The notes below the pieces were generated by a model, which saw only the letters and a program-made list of their open reading frames with translations, did not search any database and was not told where the DNA came from. Made by a program: the position numbers and the translations under genes. From Herbiconiux sp. SALV-R1 (GTDB lineage: Bacteria; Actinomycetota; Actinomycetes; Actinomycetales; Microbacteriaceae), in assembly GCF_013113715.1 (NCBI RefSeq), contig NZ_CP053344.1, positions 3,596,001-3,660,000 on the forward strand: a stretch of DNA of 64,000 nt. Reading direction: 5' to 3'. Positions 7,985 to 16,400 of this stretch are shown here, piece by piece (the first letter of the stretch is position 1; each line of letters begins with the position of its first letter).

Positions 7985-9688
7985 ATGACCATCTCGGCCC
8001 CGACGACCGCCCGCACCGACGATCGCCTCGAGGAGTCCGCCTGGTGGCGCACCGCGGTCATCTACCAGGTCTACCCGCGCTCCTTCGCCGATTCGAACGG
8101 CGACGGCATCGGCGACCTGGCCGGCATCACGAGGCGACTCGAGCACCTCGCCGACCTCGGCGTCGACGCCGTGTGGCTGTCCCCCTTCTTCACCTCGCCG
8201 CAGAACGACGGCGGCTACGACGTGGCCGACTACTGCGACGTCGACCCGCTGTTCGGCACCCTCGACGATTTCGACGAGATGCTCGCCGAGGCGCACCGGC
8301 ACGGTCTCCGCGTCATCATCGACATCGTCCCGAACCACAGCTCCGACCAGCATCCGTGGTTCCAGCGGGCACTCGCCTCGCCGCCCGGGTCGGCAGCTCG
8401 CGACCGCTACCTGTTCCGCGCGGGCCGGGGCCCCGACGGGTCCCTCCCGCCGAGCAACTGGCAGTCGACCTTCGGCGGCCCGGCCTGGAGCAGGCTGCCC
8501 GACGGCGACTGGTACCTGCACATCTTCGACTCGACCCAGCCCGACCTCAACTGGCGGAACCCCGCCGTGCGCGCCGACTTCGTCGACATCCTGCGGTTCT
8601 GGCTCGACCGGGGGGTCGACGGCTTCCGCGTCGACGTGGCGCACGGCATGATCAAGGCCGAGGACTTCCCCGACTACCACCCGCAGGAGCTCCTCCCCCT
8701 GGTCGGCGTCGACCCGACGGTGGGCCTGACCAAGGAGGGCCCGAACCCGCCGTACATGCTGCAGGAGGGGCTGCACGAGATCTGGCGGGAGTGGCGCGCC
8801 GTGCTCGACGAGTACGACGGCGACCGCGTGCTCTGCGCCGAAGCGTGGGTGGAGCCGCTGCAGCGCCTCGCCGACTGGGTGCGTCCCGACGAGATGCACC
8901 AGGCCTTCAACTTCTCGTACCTCGAGACGCCGTGGGAGGCACCCGCACTCCGCACGGTGATCGACGACTCCATCACGTCGTTCGAGTCGGTCGGTGCGCC
9001 GAGCACCTGGGTGCTGTCGAACCACGACGTCATCCGCCATGCCAGCCGGCTCGGACTCGTCACCCCGGTGCCGCAGGGCGAGGGCCTCGGGCCGCGCACA
9101 GCTCCCCTGGTCGACCCGGAGCTCGGCGCCCGCCGGGCCCGTGCCGCCTCGCTCCTCATGCTCGCCCTCCCCGGCAGCGCCTACCTCTACCAAGGCGAGG
9201 AGCTCGGGTTGCCCGAAGCGGTCGACCTCCCCGACGAGGCGCGGCGTGATCCCTCCTGGTTCCGCACCGCGGGTGAGAAGTACGGACGAGACGGATGCCG
9301 CGTGCCCATCCCCTGGGAGGCCGAAGCGCCGGCCTTCGGCTTCAGCCCGAGCGGGGCGAGCTGGCTTCCGCAGCCCGTCGCCTGGGCACCCCTGGCCCGA
9401 GACCGTCAGCGCGGTCGTGCCGGCAGCACGCTCGAGCTGTATCGCGCCGCTCTGGCGCTGCGGCGGCGGCACCGGCTGGCGCAGGGCTCGATCCGGTGGC
9501 TCTCGGCACCCGGCGACGAGCTGCTGATGCTGCGCAACAATGGGGTGAGGGTCGTGGCGAACCTCGGTGGCGAGGCCGTCGCCCTGCCGCCACAGCGCGT
9601 GCTCGCGACATCCGCCGCACCCGGCGACGCCTCGGCGGGAGCGGTCATCCCGCCCGACACCACGGTCTGGCTCGAGGAGGACGCATGA
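7985..9688 (+). CDS. GH13 alpha-glucosidase / oligo-1,6-glucosidase-like enzyme
   Basis: A 567-residue cytoplasmic glycoside hydrolase without a signal peptide. The four GH13 regions are visible: DIVPNHSS (~113-120), GFRVDVAHG (nucleophile Asp217), CAEAWVE (acid/base Glu286) and VLSNHDVIRH (Asp348). The opening WWRTAVIYQVYPRSF and length match the oligo-1,6-glucosidase/alpha-glucosidase branch. It follows the binding lipoprotein and overlaps the GH113 gene by ATGA, so the three are likely cotranscribed. It would release glucose or a related hexose from imported alpha-linked oligosaccharides; exact linkage specificity is not readable. Confidence 0.9.
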   Translation: MTISAPTTARTDDRLEESAWWRTAVIYQVYPRSFADSNGDGIGDLAGITRRLEHLADLGVDAVWLSPFFTSPQNDGGYDVADYCDVDPLFGTLDDFDEMLAEAHRHGLRVIIDIVPNHSSDQHPWFQRALASPPGSAARDRYLFRAGRGPDGSLPPSNWQSTFGGPAWSRLPDGDWYLHIFDSTQPDLNWRNPAVRADFVDILRFWLDRGVDGFRVDVAHGMIKAEDFPDYHPQELLPLVGVDPTVGLTKEGPNPPYMLQEGLHEIWREWRAVLDEYDGDRVLCAEAWVEPLQRLADWVRPDEMHQAFNFSYLETPWEAPALRTVIDDSITSFESVGAPSTWVLSNHDVIRHASRLGLVTPVPQGEGLGPRTAPLVDPELGARRARAASLLMLALPGSAYLYQGEELGLPEAVDLPDEARRDPSWFRTAGEKYGRDGCRVPIPWEAEAPAFGFSPSGASWLPQPVAWAPLARDRQRGRAGSTLELYRAALALRRRHRLAQGSIRWLSAPGDELLMLRNNGVRVVANLGGEAVALPPQRVLATSAAPGDASAGAVIPPDTTVWLEEDA

Positions 9689-10692
9689 CGATCACGGTTC
9701 CGTTCCAGCGCGGCATGAGCTACGGCTACCGCGCATTGAGGGGCGACTACGCACCGGAGAAGGTCGCGCGCGACGCCGCCGAGATGGCGAGCTGGGGCAT
9801 CGACAGCGTCGCCCTCCACGTGCATGTGGCCCAGGAGACCTTCGCCTCCACCCGGGTGTTCGCCGACTTCACGGTGACGCCGTCGGACGAGGAGATCACC
9901 GGCGCCATCGAGGAGTTCCGCCGCAACGGCATCCGGGTGATGCTGAAGCCGATGATCGAGAGCCAGGACTCGGCCTGGCAGGGCTCCATCCGCTTTCCCG
10001 AAGACGGCAACGAGCAGATCGCGGGGGTGCGCACGGGGTACTGGCAGCGGTGGTTCGACAGCTTCACGAGCTGCCTCGCGCACTACGCGACCCTGGCCCA
10101 GCGCGCCGGCGCCGAGGTGTTCTGCGTGGGCTGCGAGCTGGTGGGCACGATGGATCAGTCGGAGCTGTGGACGCGGGCCATCGGGGCGGTGCGCGAACGC
10201 TTCGACGGCGTGATCACCTACAACACCGACCACTCGGCCCTCGACGCGCCCCGCGACTGGTTCATCCACCTCGACGCGCTGTCGATCAGCTACTACGTAT
10301 CGGTCGCCACCCGGCCGGGAGCGACCGTCGACGAGATGACGGCGCACCTCGCCCCGCACGCCGACGAGCTCGAGCGGCAGGCCGAACGGCTCGGGATGCC
10401 CGTCTTCTTCGGCGAGATCGGCGCACGGTCGCGGGCGGGCACGGCGACGCTGCCGTGGGACTACCAGACGCCCGCGCCCTACAGCGGCAGCGAGCAGGCC
10501 GACTACCTCACCGCGATCCTGCAGACCTTCTGGTCGCGACCGTGGTGGCGCGGCCTGTACTGGTGGAAGTGGGAGGAGCGGCAGCGTCGACCCCAGTACC
10601 TCGACGACCCGGCCGGCGACAAGGGCTTCACCCTCGCGGGGAAACCCGGCCAGCAGGTGATGACCACCTGGTACTCCCGCACCGACCGTTGA
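9685..10692 (+). CDS. GH113-like glycoside hydrolase
   Basis: A 335-residue TIM-barrel enzyme starting MTITVPFQRGMSYGY at an ATG that overlaps the GH13 stop; GAGGAGG precedes it. The GH113 signature is present: GCELVG with a likely acid/base Glu151 and FFGEIGARS with a likely nucleophile Glu244. The C-terminus WRGLYWWKWEE is also typical. Characterised GH113 members are beta-mannanases or beta-mannosidases, but related proteins have other specificities. There is no signal peptide, so action inside the cell on imported oligosaccharides is inferred. A reading frame in the same phase extends upstream through the GH13 gene but has no start near the family boundary. Confidence 0.82.
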   Translation: MTITVPFQRGMSYGYRALRGDYAPEKVARDAAEMASWGIDSVALHVHVAQETFASTRVFADFTVTPSDEEITGAIEEFRRNGIRVMLKPMIESQDSAWQGSIRFPEDGNEQIAGVRTGYWQRWFDSFTSCLAHYATLAQRAGAEVFCVGCELVGTMDQSELWTRAIGAVRERFDGVITYNTDHSALDAPRDWFIHLDALSISYYVSVATRPGATVDEMTAHLAPHADELERQAERLGMPVFFGEIGARSRAGTATLPWDYQTPAPYSGSEQADYLTAILQTFWSRPWWRGLYWWKWEERQRRPQYLDDPAGDKGFTLAGKPGQQVMTTWYSRTDR

Positions 10693-10694
10693 CG

Positions 10695-10722
10695 GTTGCA
10701 CAGGATGCAACTGCCGTAGGCT
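10695..10722 (+). promoter_or_regulatory. Promoter and palindrome before the IclR gene
   Basis: GTTGCA-CAGGA-TGCAAC (10695-10711) is a perfect inverted repeat. A -10 box TAGGCT (10717-10722) ends six bases before the GTG start. The palindrome covers the expected -35 region, as an autoregulatory IclR operator would. Confidence 0.6.
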
Positions 10723-10728
10723 GTGGGT

Positions 10729-11478
10729 GTGGAAGACGCACCGGCACCCTCGAGCCGCACCCTCACCCGCGGGCTCGCCGTGCTCGAGATCGTGGCGGCC
10801 TCCGAGGGCATCGGCGTCTCGGAGATCGCCTCCCGCGTCGACTTCGACAAGGGCACGGTCTCCCGGCTGCTCGCGACCCTGCGACGCCTGGGCTACGTGA
10901 ATCAGCGCGCAGACCGTCTGTTCGAGATCGGCAGCAAAGCCGCCTGGCTCGCGGGCAGCTACGACAGCCGGCTCGACCTCATCCGGCGTGCAGCGGCCCA
11001 GCATCTCGCCGAGCTGTGCGCGCGCACGCGCGAGACCGTGCACCTGGCCGTGCGGGAGGGCGTCTTCGTCGTCTACATCGCGCAGGAACAGCCCGATCGT
11101 GAGGTGCGGGTCGACTCCGCCATCGGGCGACGACTCCCGCTTCACCTCACGGCGATGGGCCGCGCCTTCCTCGCGGCGCTCGAGCCGGCCGAACGGGCCG
11201 CCCTGCTCGCGACACTGCGGGCCGAATCGCCGAGTCCGCTCGACGAGCGCGGCCTCGACGACGACGTCTCGGCGGCGGCCCGGCGCGGATGGGCGGCGAT
11301 CGACCGCGACGACGAGGTCACCCGGCTCGCCGCGGTGGTGACCCGCGGCGACGGCCCGGCCGTTGCCGCACTCGCACTGTCGGGACCGTCGTACCGGGTC
11401 GACCCGCACGTCGACGAGCTCGGGGACCTGGTCGTCGGGGCCGCCGAGCGGATCGGCGCAGCACTCGACGCTCCCTGA
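10729..11478 (+). CDS. IclR family transcriptional regulator
   Basis: A 249-residue protein with an N-terminal winged helix (LTRGLAVLEIVAASEGIGVSEIA, then DKGTVSRLLATL) and a C-terminal IclR ligand domain (ETVHLAVREG, GRRLPLHLTAMGRAFLA). GTG at 10729 is preferred because a TAGGCT -10 lies six bases upstream, the spacing of a leaderless transcript; GTG 10723 is in frame but directly abuts the -10. IclR proteins often control aromatic or sugar-acid catabolism. Palindromes with a related TTGCA half-site occur at 14009-14045 between the RraA-like and dehydratase genes, so it probably controls the sugar-acid genes. Confidence 0.9.
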   Translation: MEDAPAPSSRTLTRGLAVLEIVAASEGIGVSEIASRVDFDKGTVSRLLATLRRLGYVNQRADRLFEIGSKAAWLAGSYDSRLDLIRRAAAQHLAELCARTRETVHLAVREGVFVVYIAQEQPDREVRVDSAIGRRLPLHLTAMGRAFLAALEPAERAALLATLRAESPSPLDERGLDDDVSAAARRGWAAIDRDDEVTRLAAVVTRGDGPAVAALALSGPSYRVDPHVDELGDLVVGAAERIGAALDAP

Positions 11479-11500
11479 CTCCCCTCCCGGGAGAGGGCTC

Positions 11501-12478
11501 TCAGCCCACGAGGTCGGCGAGGAATCCGAGCTGCTCGCCCTGGTGGTGGGTGCTCCCGCCCTCGTGGGCGTTGAAGGGGTAGACCGCGATCTGCTTGGGC
11601 CCGGCGTAGGTGTTGTAGGAGGCGAAGACCGTCGAGGGCGGGCAGACGTCGTCCATCAGTCCCACCGACCACAGGGCCGGCACCGTGGCACGGGCGGCGA
11701 AGCCGAGCCCGTCGACGTGATCGAGGGTCTCCATCGCCACCCGCTCCGCCCCACGGTGCACGCTGAGGTAGCGCACGATCTCGCCGTACCCGGTCGCCGA
11801 TGCGGTGATGCGCACCGCACGGCGGATGTGCTGGAGGAACGGCACGTCGATCATCGCCCCGATCGGGGCGTACTGCAGGTCGGCCGTCAGCACGGATGCT
11901 GCCAGCGCGAGCGCACCGCCCTGGCTTGCGCCCGAGGCGACCACGCGCGCCGGGTCGACTCCCGGGAGGATGGCCGCCGCTTCGATCGCGCGCGCCGCAT
12001 CGGTGTAGAGGCGTCGGTAGTAGTACCCGTGAGGGGATTCGATCCCGCTGGTCACGAGGCCGGCTGCATGGGGGCCTGAGCCGGCGGGGTCGGGAGTCAC
12101 ACCGACCCGGTGCCCCGACCCCTGCCCGCGCGAGTCCATCACGAAGTGCGCGTACCCGGCGGAGGGGAACATGGTCCATTCGTGGGCATGACCGCGCCCA
12201 CCGCCATACCCCTGGAACGTCACGACGACCGGGAGACGCTCCGCCCCCCTTGGGCGGAGGTACCAGCCGCGGACAGGGTGGCCGCCGAAGCCCGGGAACG
12301 TCACGTCGCTGACCTCGAGGAGCGGCAGACCGGCGTCGACCTCGACGAGCCGCGGCCGCATCGGCACCCGCCGCGCCTCCCGGAGGGTCGACGCCCAGAA
12401 GTCGTCGAAGCCGGGAACCTCGGGAGGCTCGGGGCGATACTGTCGCAGCTCGTCGAGCGGGAGATCGGTGTGAGGCAT
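11501..12478 (-). CDS. Acetylxylan esterase / cephalosporin-C deacetylase family hydrolase
   Basis: A 325-residue alpha/beta hydrolase of the AXE1 type. Visible features are PEVPGFDDFWASTL at the N-terminus, the oxyanion region VVTFQGYGGG, DSRGQG, the nucleophile elbow GASQGG (Ser near residue 190) and the C-terminal HEGGSTHHQGE bearing the catalytic His. The family removes acetyl groups from oligosaccharides; no signal peptide is present. The promoter region 27-42 bp before the start holds the fourth copy of the locus operator, so it belongs to the same regulon as the glycosidases. This implies that the imported glycan is acetylated. Confidence 0.88.
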   Translation of the reverse strand: MPHTDLPLDELRQYRPEPPEVPGFDDFWASTLREARRVPMRPRLVEVDAGLPLLEVSDVTFPGFGGHPVRGWYLRPRGAERLPVVVTFQGYGGGRGHAHEWTMFPSAGYAHFVMDSRGQGSGHRVGVTPDPAGSGPHAAGLVTSGIESPHGYYYRRLYTDAARAIEAAAILPGVDPARVVASGASQGGALALAASVLTADLQYAPIGAMIDVPFLQHIRRAVRITASATGYGEIVRYLSVHRGAERVAMETLDHVDGLGFAARATVPALWSVGLMDDVCPPSTVFASYNTYAGPKQIAVYPFNAHEGGSTHHQGEQLGFLADLVG

Positions 12479-12504
12479 GGACGTCAGGCCCTTCGTCGGG
12501 TTAG

Positions 12505-12519
12505 ATAATCACATGTTAA
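12505..12519 (-). promoter_or_regulatory. Locus operator upstream of the acetyl esterase
   Basis: Minus-strand TTAACATGTGAT (12508-12519) with a -10-like GATTAT (12505-12510) in the same register as the other three sites. No good -35 is visible here. It lies 30 bp before the esterase ATG. Confidence 0.6.
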
Positions 12520-12557
12520 TAGTGACGGCGGTGTCGCGCATCCGTGCCGCCGAGCCG

Positions 12558-13268
12558 TCAGAGGGTGAGCCCTCCGTCGACGACGAGGTCTTGTCCGGTG
12601 ACGTAGCCGGAACGACGAGAGCACAGCAGCAGTGCGGCGGCGGCGCAATCGCCCGGCTCCCCCAAGCGGCCCGCAGGGATGGAATCGAGGAGGCTGCGGC
12701 GATAGTGGGCATCGGCGAGCGCCTCGCGGTTGCGATCGGTCTCGACGACCCCCGGCGAGAGGCTGTTCACCGTGACGCCCCGGCCGGCGACCTGCGACGC
12801 GAGATTGCGCACGATCGAGAATTGTGCGGCCTTGCTCGCGGCATAGCCGATCATGCGCGGATGCGGACGGGACTGCTGCACGCTGCCGATGGCCAGGATG
12901 CGCCCCCAGCCGCGGTCGATCATCCCGGGCAGGAGACTGCGCACGAGCCCGAAGGGCTCACTGACGTTGACGCGATACTGCAGCTCGAGTTCGGCGGGCG
13001 ACGTCGCCCGCCACTCGGCCGGCAGCTGCACGGATGCGCTGTGCACGAGGATGTCGACCGGGCCGGCGGCCAGTGCCCGGAGCCCGAGCGCCTCACCCGA
13101 GCCCGCCTGGGACAGGTCGGCGACGAGGTCGCCGTCGGCGAGGCCGTGGCGCAGAACGCGGCACCCCTCCGCCTCGAGGGCGTCGGCGATGGCGGCGCCG
13201 ATGCCCGCCGTGCCCCCGGCGACGAGGGCGGCGAGCCCTTCGAACTCACTCGCCCGTCGACGCGGCAT
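12558..13268 (-). CDS. SDR family oxidoreductase
   Basis: A 236-residue classical short-chain dehydrogenase. It has the cofactor motif GGTAGIG (~19-25), the catalytic Tyr-Lys motif YAASK (~150), a serine in the preceding GSVQQS strand, and the C-terminal SGYVTGQDLVVDGG. NAD(P)-linked oxidation or reduction of a sugar-derived hydroxyl is the expected chemistry. It is followed by the acetyl esterase and preceded by the RraA-like gene, 27 bp apart on the same strand. In known non-phosphorylative deoxysugar routes an SDR oxidises the 2-keto-3-deoxy acid; that role is inferred only from neighbours. Confidence 0.85.
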   Translation of the reverse strand: MPRRRASEFEGLAALVAGGTAGIGAAIADALEAEGCRVLRHGLADGDLVADLSQAGSGEALGLRALAAGPVDILVHSASVQLPAEWRATSPAELELQYRVNVSEPFGLVRSLLPGMIDRGWGRILAIGSVQQSRPHPRMIGYAASKAAQFSIVRNLASQVAGRGVTVNSLSPGVVETDRNREALADAHYRRSLLDSIPAGRLGEPGDCAAAALLLCSRRSGYVTGQDLVVDGGLTL

Positions 13269-13295
13269 CCGCTCTGCTCCCTTGCTGCCACGCCA

Positions 13296-13997
13296 TCAGA
13301 GGCGACCGTGCTTGCGGTACACCTGCACCGGGTCGGCCCCCGACTCGAACTCCCCGCGGGTCTCGTTCTCCTCCGTGATGAGCGCCTCGGTGCGCTCGAG
13401 CACCTCGACCACGACGTCACGCGGAACGATGACCACGCCGTCGATGTCGCCGAACACGAAGTCGCCCGGGGAGACGGTGACCGTCGCCGTGAGCGCTCCC
13501 CGCAGGGCGACCGTGGTCTGCCAGTCGTAGTAGCTCCAGCGCCGCAGCGCCTCGACCGGGGTGAGGTAGCGGCAGAAGATGGGGAAGTCGCGTTCGATCA
13601 GGAAGCGCGTGTCGCGCGACCCGCCGTCGACGACGGCGCCGATCACCCCGCACGAGGCACCCACCGTGGCGTTCATCTCGCCGTAGTGGGCCGCCTGCTC
13701 GTCGAAGCTGCAGTCGCGCACGTCGACGAGCGGCACGCCGGTCTCCTTCATGGCGGCGAAGAGCTCGATGCGACGCGCCCTCAGCTTCTCGTCTCCGGTG
13801 GGGTCGGGGATGCCCTTGATGGTGAAGGCGGGCCCGGCCAGCACCCAGGACGGGACGACCGGCTTCACGTCGACGGCGAGTGCCTGATGAGGGAAGCCCA
13901 GCCCTTCGAGCACGTCATAGACCGCGCCGGAGTAGAGCTGCCGATAGCGATCGATGAGCTCCTGCACGGGCAGGGCGTAGTCGTAGGGGTTGTTCAT
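13296..13997 (-). CDS. RraA family protein (aldolase/decarboxylase-like)
   Basis: A 233-residue member of the RraA/4-hydroxy-4-methyl-2-oxoglutarate aldolase family. Typical elements are YSGAVYDVLEGLG, AGPAFTIKG, CGVIGAVVDGGSRD (metal-binding Asp region near residue 120) and GDFVFGDIDGVVIVPRD. ATG 13997 is chosen because GAGGAGGATCC precedes it; a longer frame would run through a palindrome. Family members cleave or decarboxylate keto acids using a divalent metal, whereas the E. coli name-giver inhibits RNase E. Together with the divergent dehydratase this suggests a final retro-aldol step on a keto-deoxy sugar acid. Confidence 0.85.
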   Translation of the reverse strand: MNNPYDYALPVQELIDRYRQLYSGAVYDVLEGLGFPHQALAVDVKPVVPSWVLAGPAFTIKGIPDPTGDEKLRARRIELFAAMKETGVPLVDVRDCSFDEQAAHYGEMNATVGASCGVIGAVVDGGSRDTRFLIERDFPIFCRYLTPVEALRRWSYYDWQTTVALRGALTATVTVSPGDFVFGDIDGVVIVPRDVVVEVLERTEALITEENETRGEFESGADPVQVYRKHGRL

Positions 13998-14008
13998 GGA
14001 TCCTCCTC

Positions 14009-14045
14009 GTTGATGCATTCAACGCTACAACAGTTGCATCTGTTG
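14009..14045. promoter_or_regulatory. Two palindromes in the divergent RraA-like / dehydratase control region
   Basis: GTTGA-TGCAT-TCAAC (14009-14023) and CAACAG-TTGCAT-CTGTTG (14028-14045) sit between the two start codons. Both contain TTGCA/TGCAT cores related to the palindrome before the IclR gene. They are the likely operators for divergent control. Confidence 0.55.
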
Positions 14046-14089
14046 CGACAAGACTCCAGAATGGTGACGAATCAACGAAGGAGTCGCTC

Positions 14090-15280
14090 GTGAAGATCGT
14101 CGATCTCAGAGCCCGCACGGTGGCCATCCCCACCGACGCGAAGCTGCGCCACAGCAGCGGGGTGCACCCCGGATACTTCCTGCGCACCGTGCTCGAGCTC
14201 ATCACCGACGAGGGTGTCGTGGGCCTCGGCGAGGTCGGCGGCGGCGATCAGCGCGGCGCGCTGGAGAAGCTGCGCCCACGCATCATCGGCGCCGACCCGT
14301 TCCACCTCGAGGCGATCAAGACGGCGGTGCTCCGTTCGATCTACTACGTGTCGAACGCCCGGCTCTACGCGGCGATCGAAATCGCCTGCCTCGACATCCA
14401 AGGCAAGGTGCTCGGCCGACCGATGAGCGACCTGCTCGGCGGGCGGGTGCGCGACGAGATCCCGTTCATCGCCTACCTGTTCTGGCGCTACGACCGGCCG
14501 GGTGGCGGCGACGACACACGCGCCGAGGACATGGCCGACCTCTGCGAGGAACTCACCGAGCGGCTCGGGGTGTCGGCCATGAAGCTCAAGGCCGGCGTGT
14601 TCGCCCCCGAGGAGGAGGTGCGCGTGCTGGAGCTCTGCCGCGAGCGCCTCGGCCCCGACTACCGGCTGCGCATCGACCCCAACGGCGTCTGGTCGGTGCC
14701 GACGGCGGTGCGCATGGGGCAGCGCCTCGAGGCCGTGCGACCGGAGTGGTACGAAGATCCGGCCTGGGGGCTCACCGGCAACGCCGCCGTGCGCGAGCAG
14801 GTGCGGGTGCCCCTCGCCACCAACATGTACCCGGCGCGCTTCGACGACCTCGCCCCGGGCATCCGTCTGGGCGTCGCCGACGTCATCCTCACCGACCTGC
14901 ACTATTGGGAAGGGCCTCGGGGGGTCAAAGACCTCGCGGCGGTATGCCGCACCTTCGGGCTGGGCGTCGCCATGCACTCGGGCGTGGAGTTCGGCGTCGA
15001 GCTCGCGGCGATGCTGCACACGGCCAGCACGATTCCCGAGATGATCACCGCCGGAGACGCGCACTACCACTACCTCACCGACGACATCATCGTCGGAGGG
15101 AAGATGGCCTACCGCGACGGCGCCATCGCCGTGCCGACGGGCCCCGGGCTCGGCGTCGAGCTCGACCCGGAGCGCATGGAGAAGTACGAGCGCCTCTACG
15201 GCGAGGTCGGCGACTACTACGCACGGTTCCACGTCGACGAGAGACGCCCCGAGTGGGTGCCCGTCGTGGGCGGGATGTGA
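14090..15280 (+). CDS. Enolase superfamily dehydratase, glucarate dehydratase-like
   Basis: A 396-residue enzyme starting at GTG. It has the superfamily barrel with KLK (165-167) as the base motif, metal ligands Asp196 (RIDPNG), Glu222 (YEDP) and Asn245 (ATNM), and His296 (MHSGVE). An Asn as third metal ligand and the KxK/His pairing point to the glucarate dehydratase subgroup, which removes water from aldonic or aldaric acids to give 2-keto-3-deoxy acids. The substrate need not be glucarate. It is followed by a Gfo/Idh/MocA oxidoreductase and a lactonase, the enzymes that would make its acid substrate. Confidence 0.87.
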   Translation: MKIVDLRARTVAIPTDAKLRHSSGVHPGYFLRTVLELITDEGVVGLGEVGGGDQRGALEKLRPRIIGADPFHLEAIKTAVLRSIYYVSNARLYAAIEIACLDIQGKVLGRPMSDLLGGRVRDEIPFIAYLFWRYDRPGGGDDTRAEDMADLCEELTERLGVSAMKLKAGVFAPEEEVRVLELCRERLGPDYRLRIDPNGVWSVPTAVRMGQRLEAVRPEWYEDPAWGLTGNAAVREQVRVPLATNMYPARFDDLAPGIRLGVADVILTDLHYWEGPRGVKDLAAVCRTFGLGVAMHSGVEFGVELAAMLHTASTIPEMITAGDAHYHYLTDDIIVGGKMAYRDGAIAVPTGPGLGVELDPERMEKYERLYGEVGDYYARFHVDERRPEWVPVVGGM

Positions 15281-15290
15281 GGGGAGAGTC

Positions 15291-16400
15291 ATGAGACAGG
15301 GACCCATGGGCGTCGCCCTGGTCGGCGCCGGGGCCATCTCGGCGCAGTACCTCGAGAACCTCACCCGCATGCCCGACCTCGAGGTGCTGGCCGTCGCCGA
15401 CCTCGATCGCGAGCGGGCGGCGGCACGGGCGGCGGAGTACGGCGTGCCCACCGGAGCAGCGGTCGAGGAGGTACTGGCCGACCCCGACGTCGAACTGGTG
15501 GTGAACCTCACCATCCCCGCGGCGCACATGGAGGTCGCCCTCGCCGCGCTCCGCGCCGGCAAGCACGTCTGGAGCGAGAAGCCGTTCGCGGTCGACCGGG
15601 CCGGCAGCCGGGCGGTGCTGGCCGAGGCGGAGTCGCTCGGCCTCCGCGCCGCCGGCGCTCCCGACACGTTTCTCGGCGACGCCGTGCAGACCGCGCGGCG
15701 GCTCGTCGAGGAGGGTCGCATCGGCGAACCGCTCACCGCGCTGACACTGTTCCAGGCGGCCGGGCCGGAGGCCTGGCATCCGAACCCCGAGTTCTTCTAC
15801 GCGCCCGGGGGCGGCCCCCTGTTCGACATCGGCCCCTACTACCTCACCTCGCTCGTGCAGCTGCTCGGCCCCGTCGCCCGGGTCGCCGCGAGCGCGAGCA
15901 CGGCGCGGCCCACGCGCGTCATCGCCTCGGGGCCGCGGGCGGGCACCGAGTTCCCCGTGCACGTCGCGACGCACCTCGGTGCGCTGATCGAGTTCGAGAA
16001 CGGAACGAGCGCGCAGTCGACCTTCAGCTTCCAGTCCCCTCAGCGGCGGGTGGGCTTCTTCGAGGTCGGCGGCAGTGATGCGACCCTCGTGCTCGCCGAC
16101 CCGAACGGATTCGACGGCGAGCTCGCCATCATCACCCGGGAAGGGCGTGAGGTCGTCGAGACCCACGCGGCGGTGGGGCGCGGGCACGGTGTGCTCGAGC
16201 TCGCGCGAGCGATCCGCGCCGGTCGGCCCGAGCGCGCCTCCGGGGAGCTCGCCGCCCACGTCGTCGACATCATGGCGTCCATCGACGAGGCAGCCGTGGG
16301 CGGCGGGTTCGTCGACGTCGCGAGCTCGGCGAGTCCCGGGCCGGTGCTCCCGCCCGGGTGGAACCCGCTCGCCGCGACGCTCCTCGACTCCCCCTCGTGA
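15291..16400 (+). CDS. Gfo/Idh/MocA family oxidoreductase
   Basis: A 369-residue NAD(P)-dependent sugar dehydrogenase-like protein. The N-terminal Rossmann motif is GAGAIS (residues ~11-16), followed by VADLDRERA; the family motif EKPFAV is at ~97-102. The C-terminal domain includes GGGPLFDIGPYYLTSL with the expected Asp/Tyr pair. GGGAGA precedes the ATG. It lies 10 bp after the dehydratase and overlaps the lactonase by GTGA. Oxidation of a sugar at C1 to a lactone is the most economical role in this context, but many family members reduce or epimerise other positions. Confidence 0.88.
   Translation: MRQGPMGVALVGAGAISAQYLENLTRMPDLEVLAVADLDRERAAARAAEYGVPTGAAVEEVLADPDVELVVNLTIPAAHMEVALAALRAGKHVWSEKPFAVDRAGSRAVLAEAESLGLRAAGAPDTFLGDAVQTARRLVEEGRIGEPLTALTLFQAAGPEAWHPNPEFFYAPGGGPLFDIGPYYLTSLVQLLGPVARVAASASTARPTRVIASGPRAGTEFPVHVATHLGALIEFENGTSAQSTFSFQSPQRRVGFFEVGGSDATLVLADPNGFDGELAIITREGREVVETHAAVGRGHGVLELARAIRAGRPERASGELAAHVVDIMASIDEAAVGGGFVDVASSASPGPVLPPGWNPLAATLLDSPS

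Noticed and set aside
6521-9472. Minus-strand open frame of 983 codons
   Set aside because: Antisense to the binding protein and GH13 genes, with no recognisable domain.
9406-11409. Minus-strand open frame of 667 codons
   Set aside because: Covers GH113 and IclR genes antisense; the opposing genes have clear motifs and starts.
14072-15736. Minus-strand open frame of 554 codons
   Set aside because: Antisense shadow of the dehydratase and Gfo/Idh genes.
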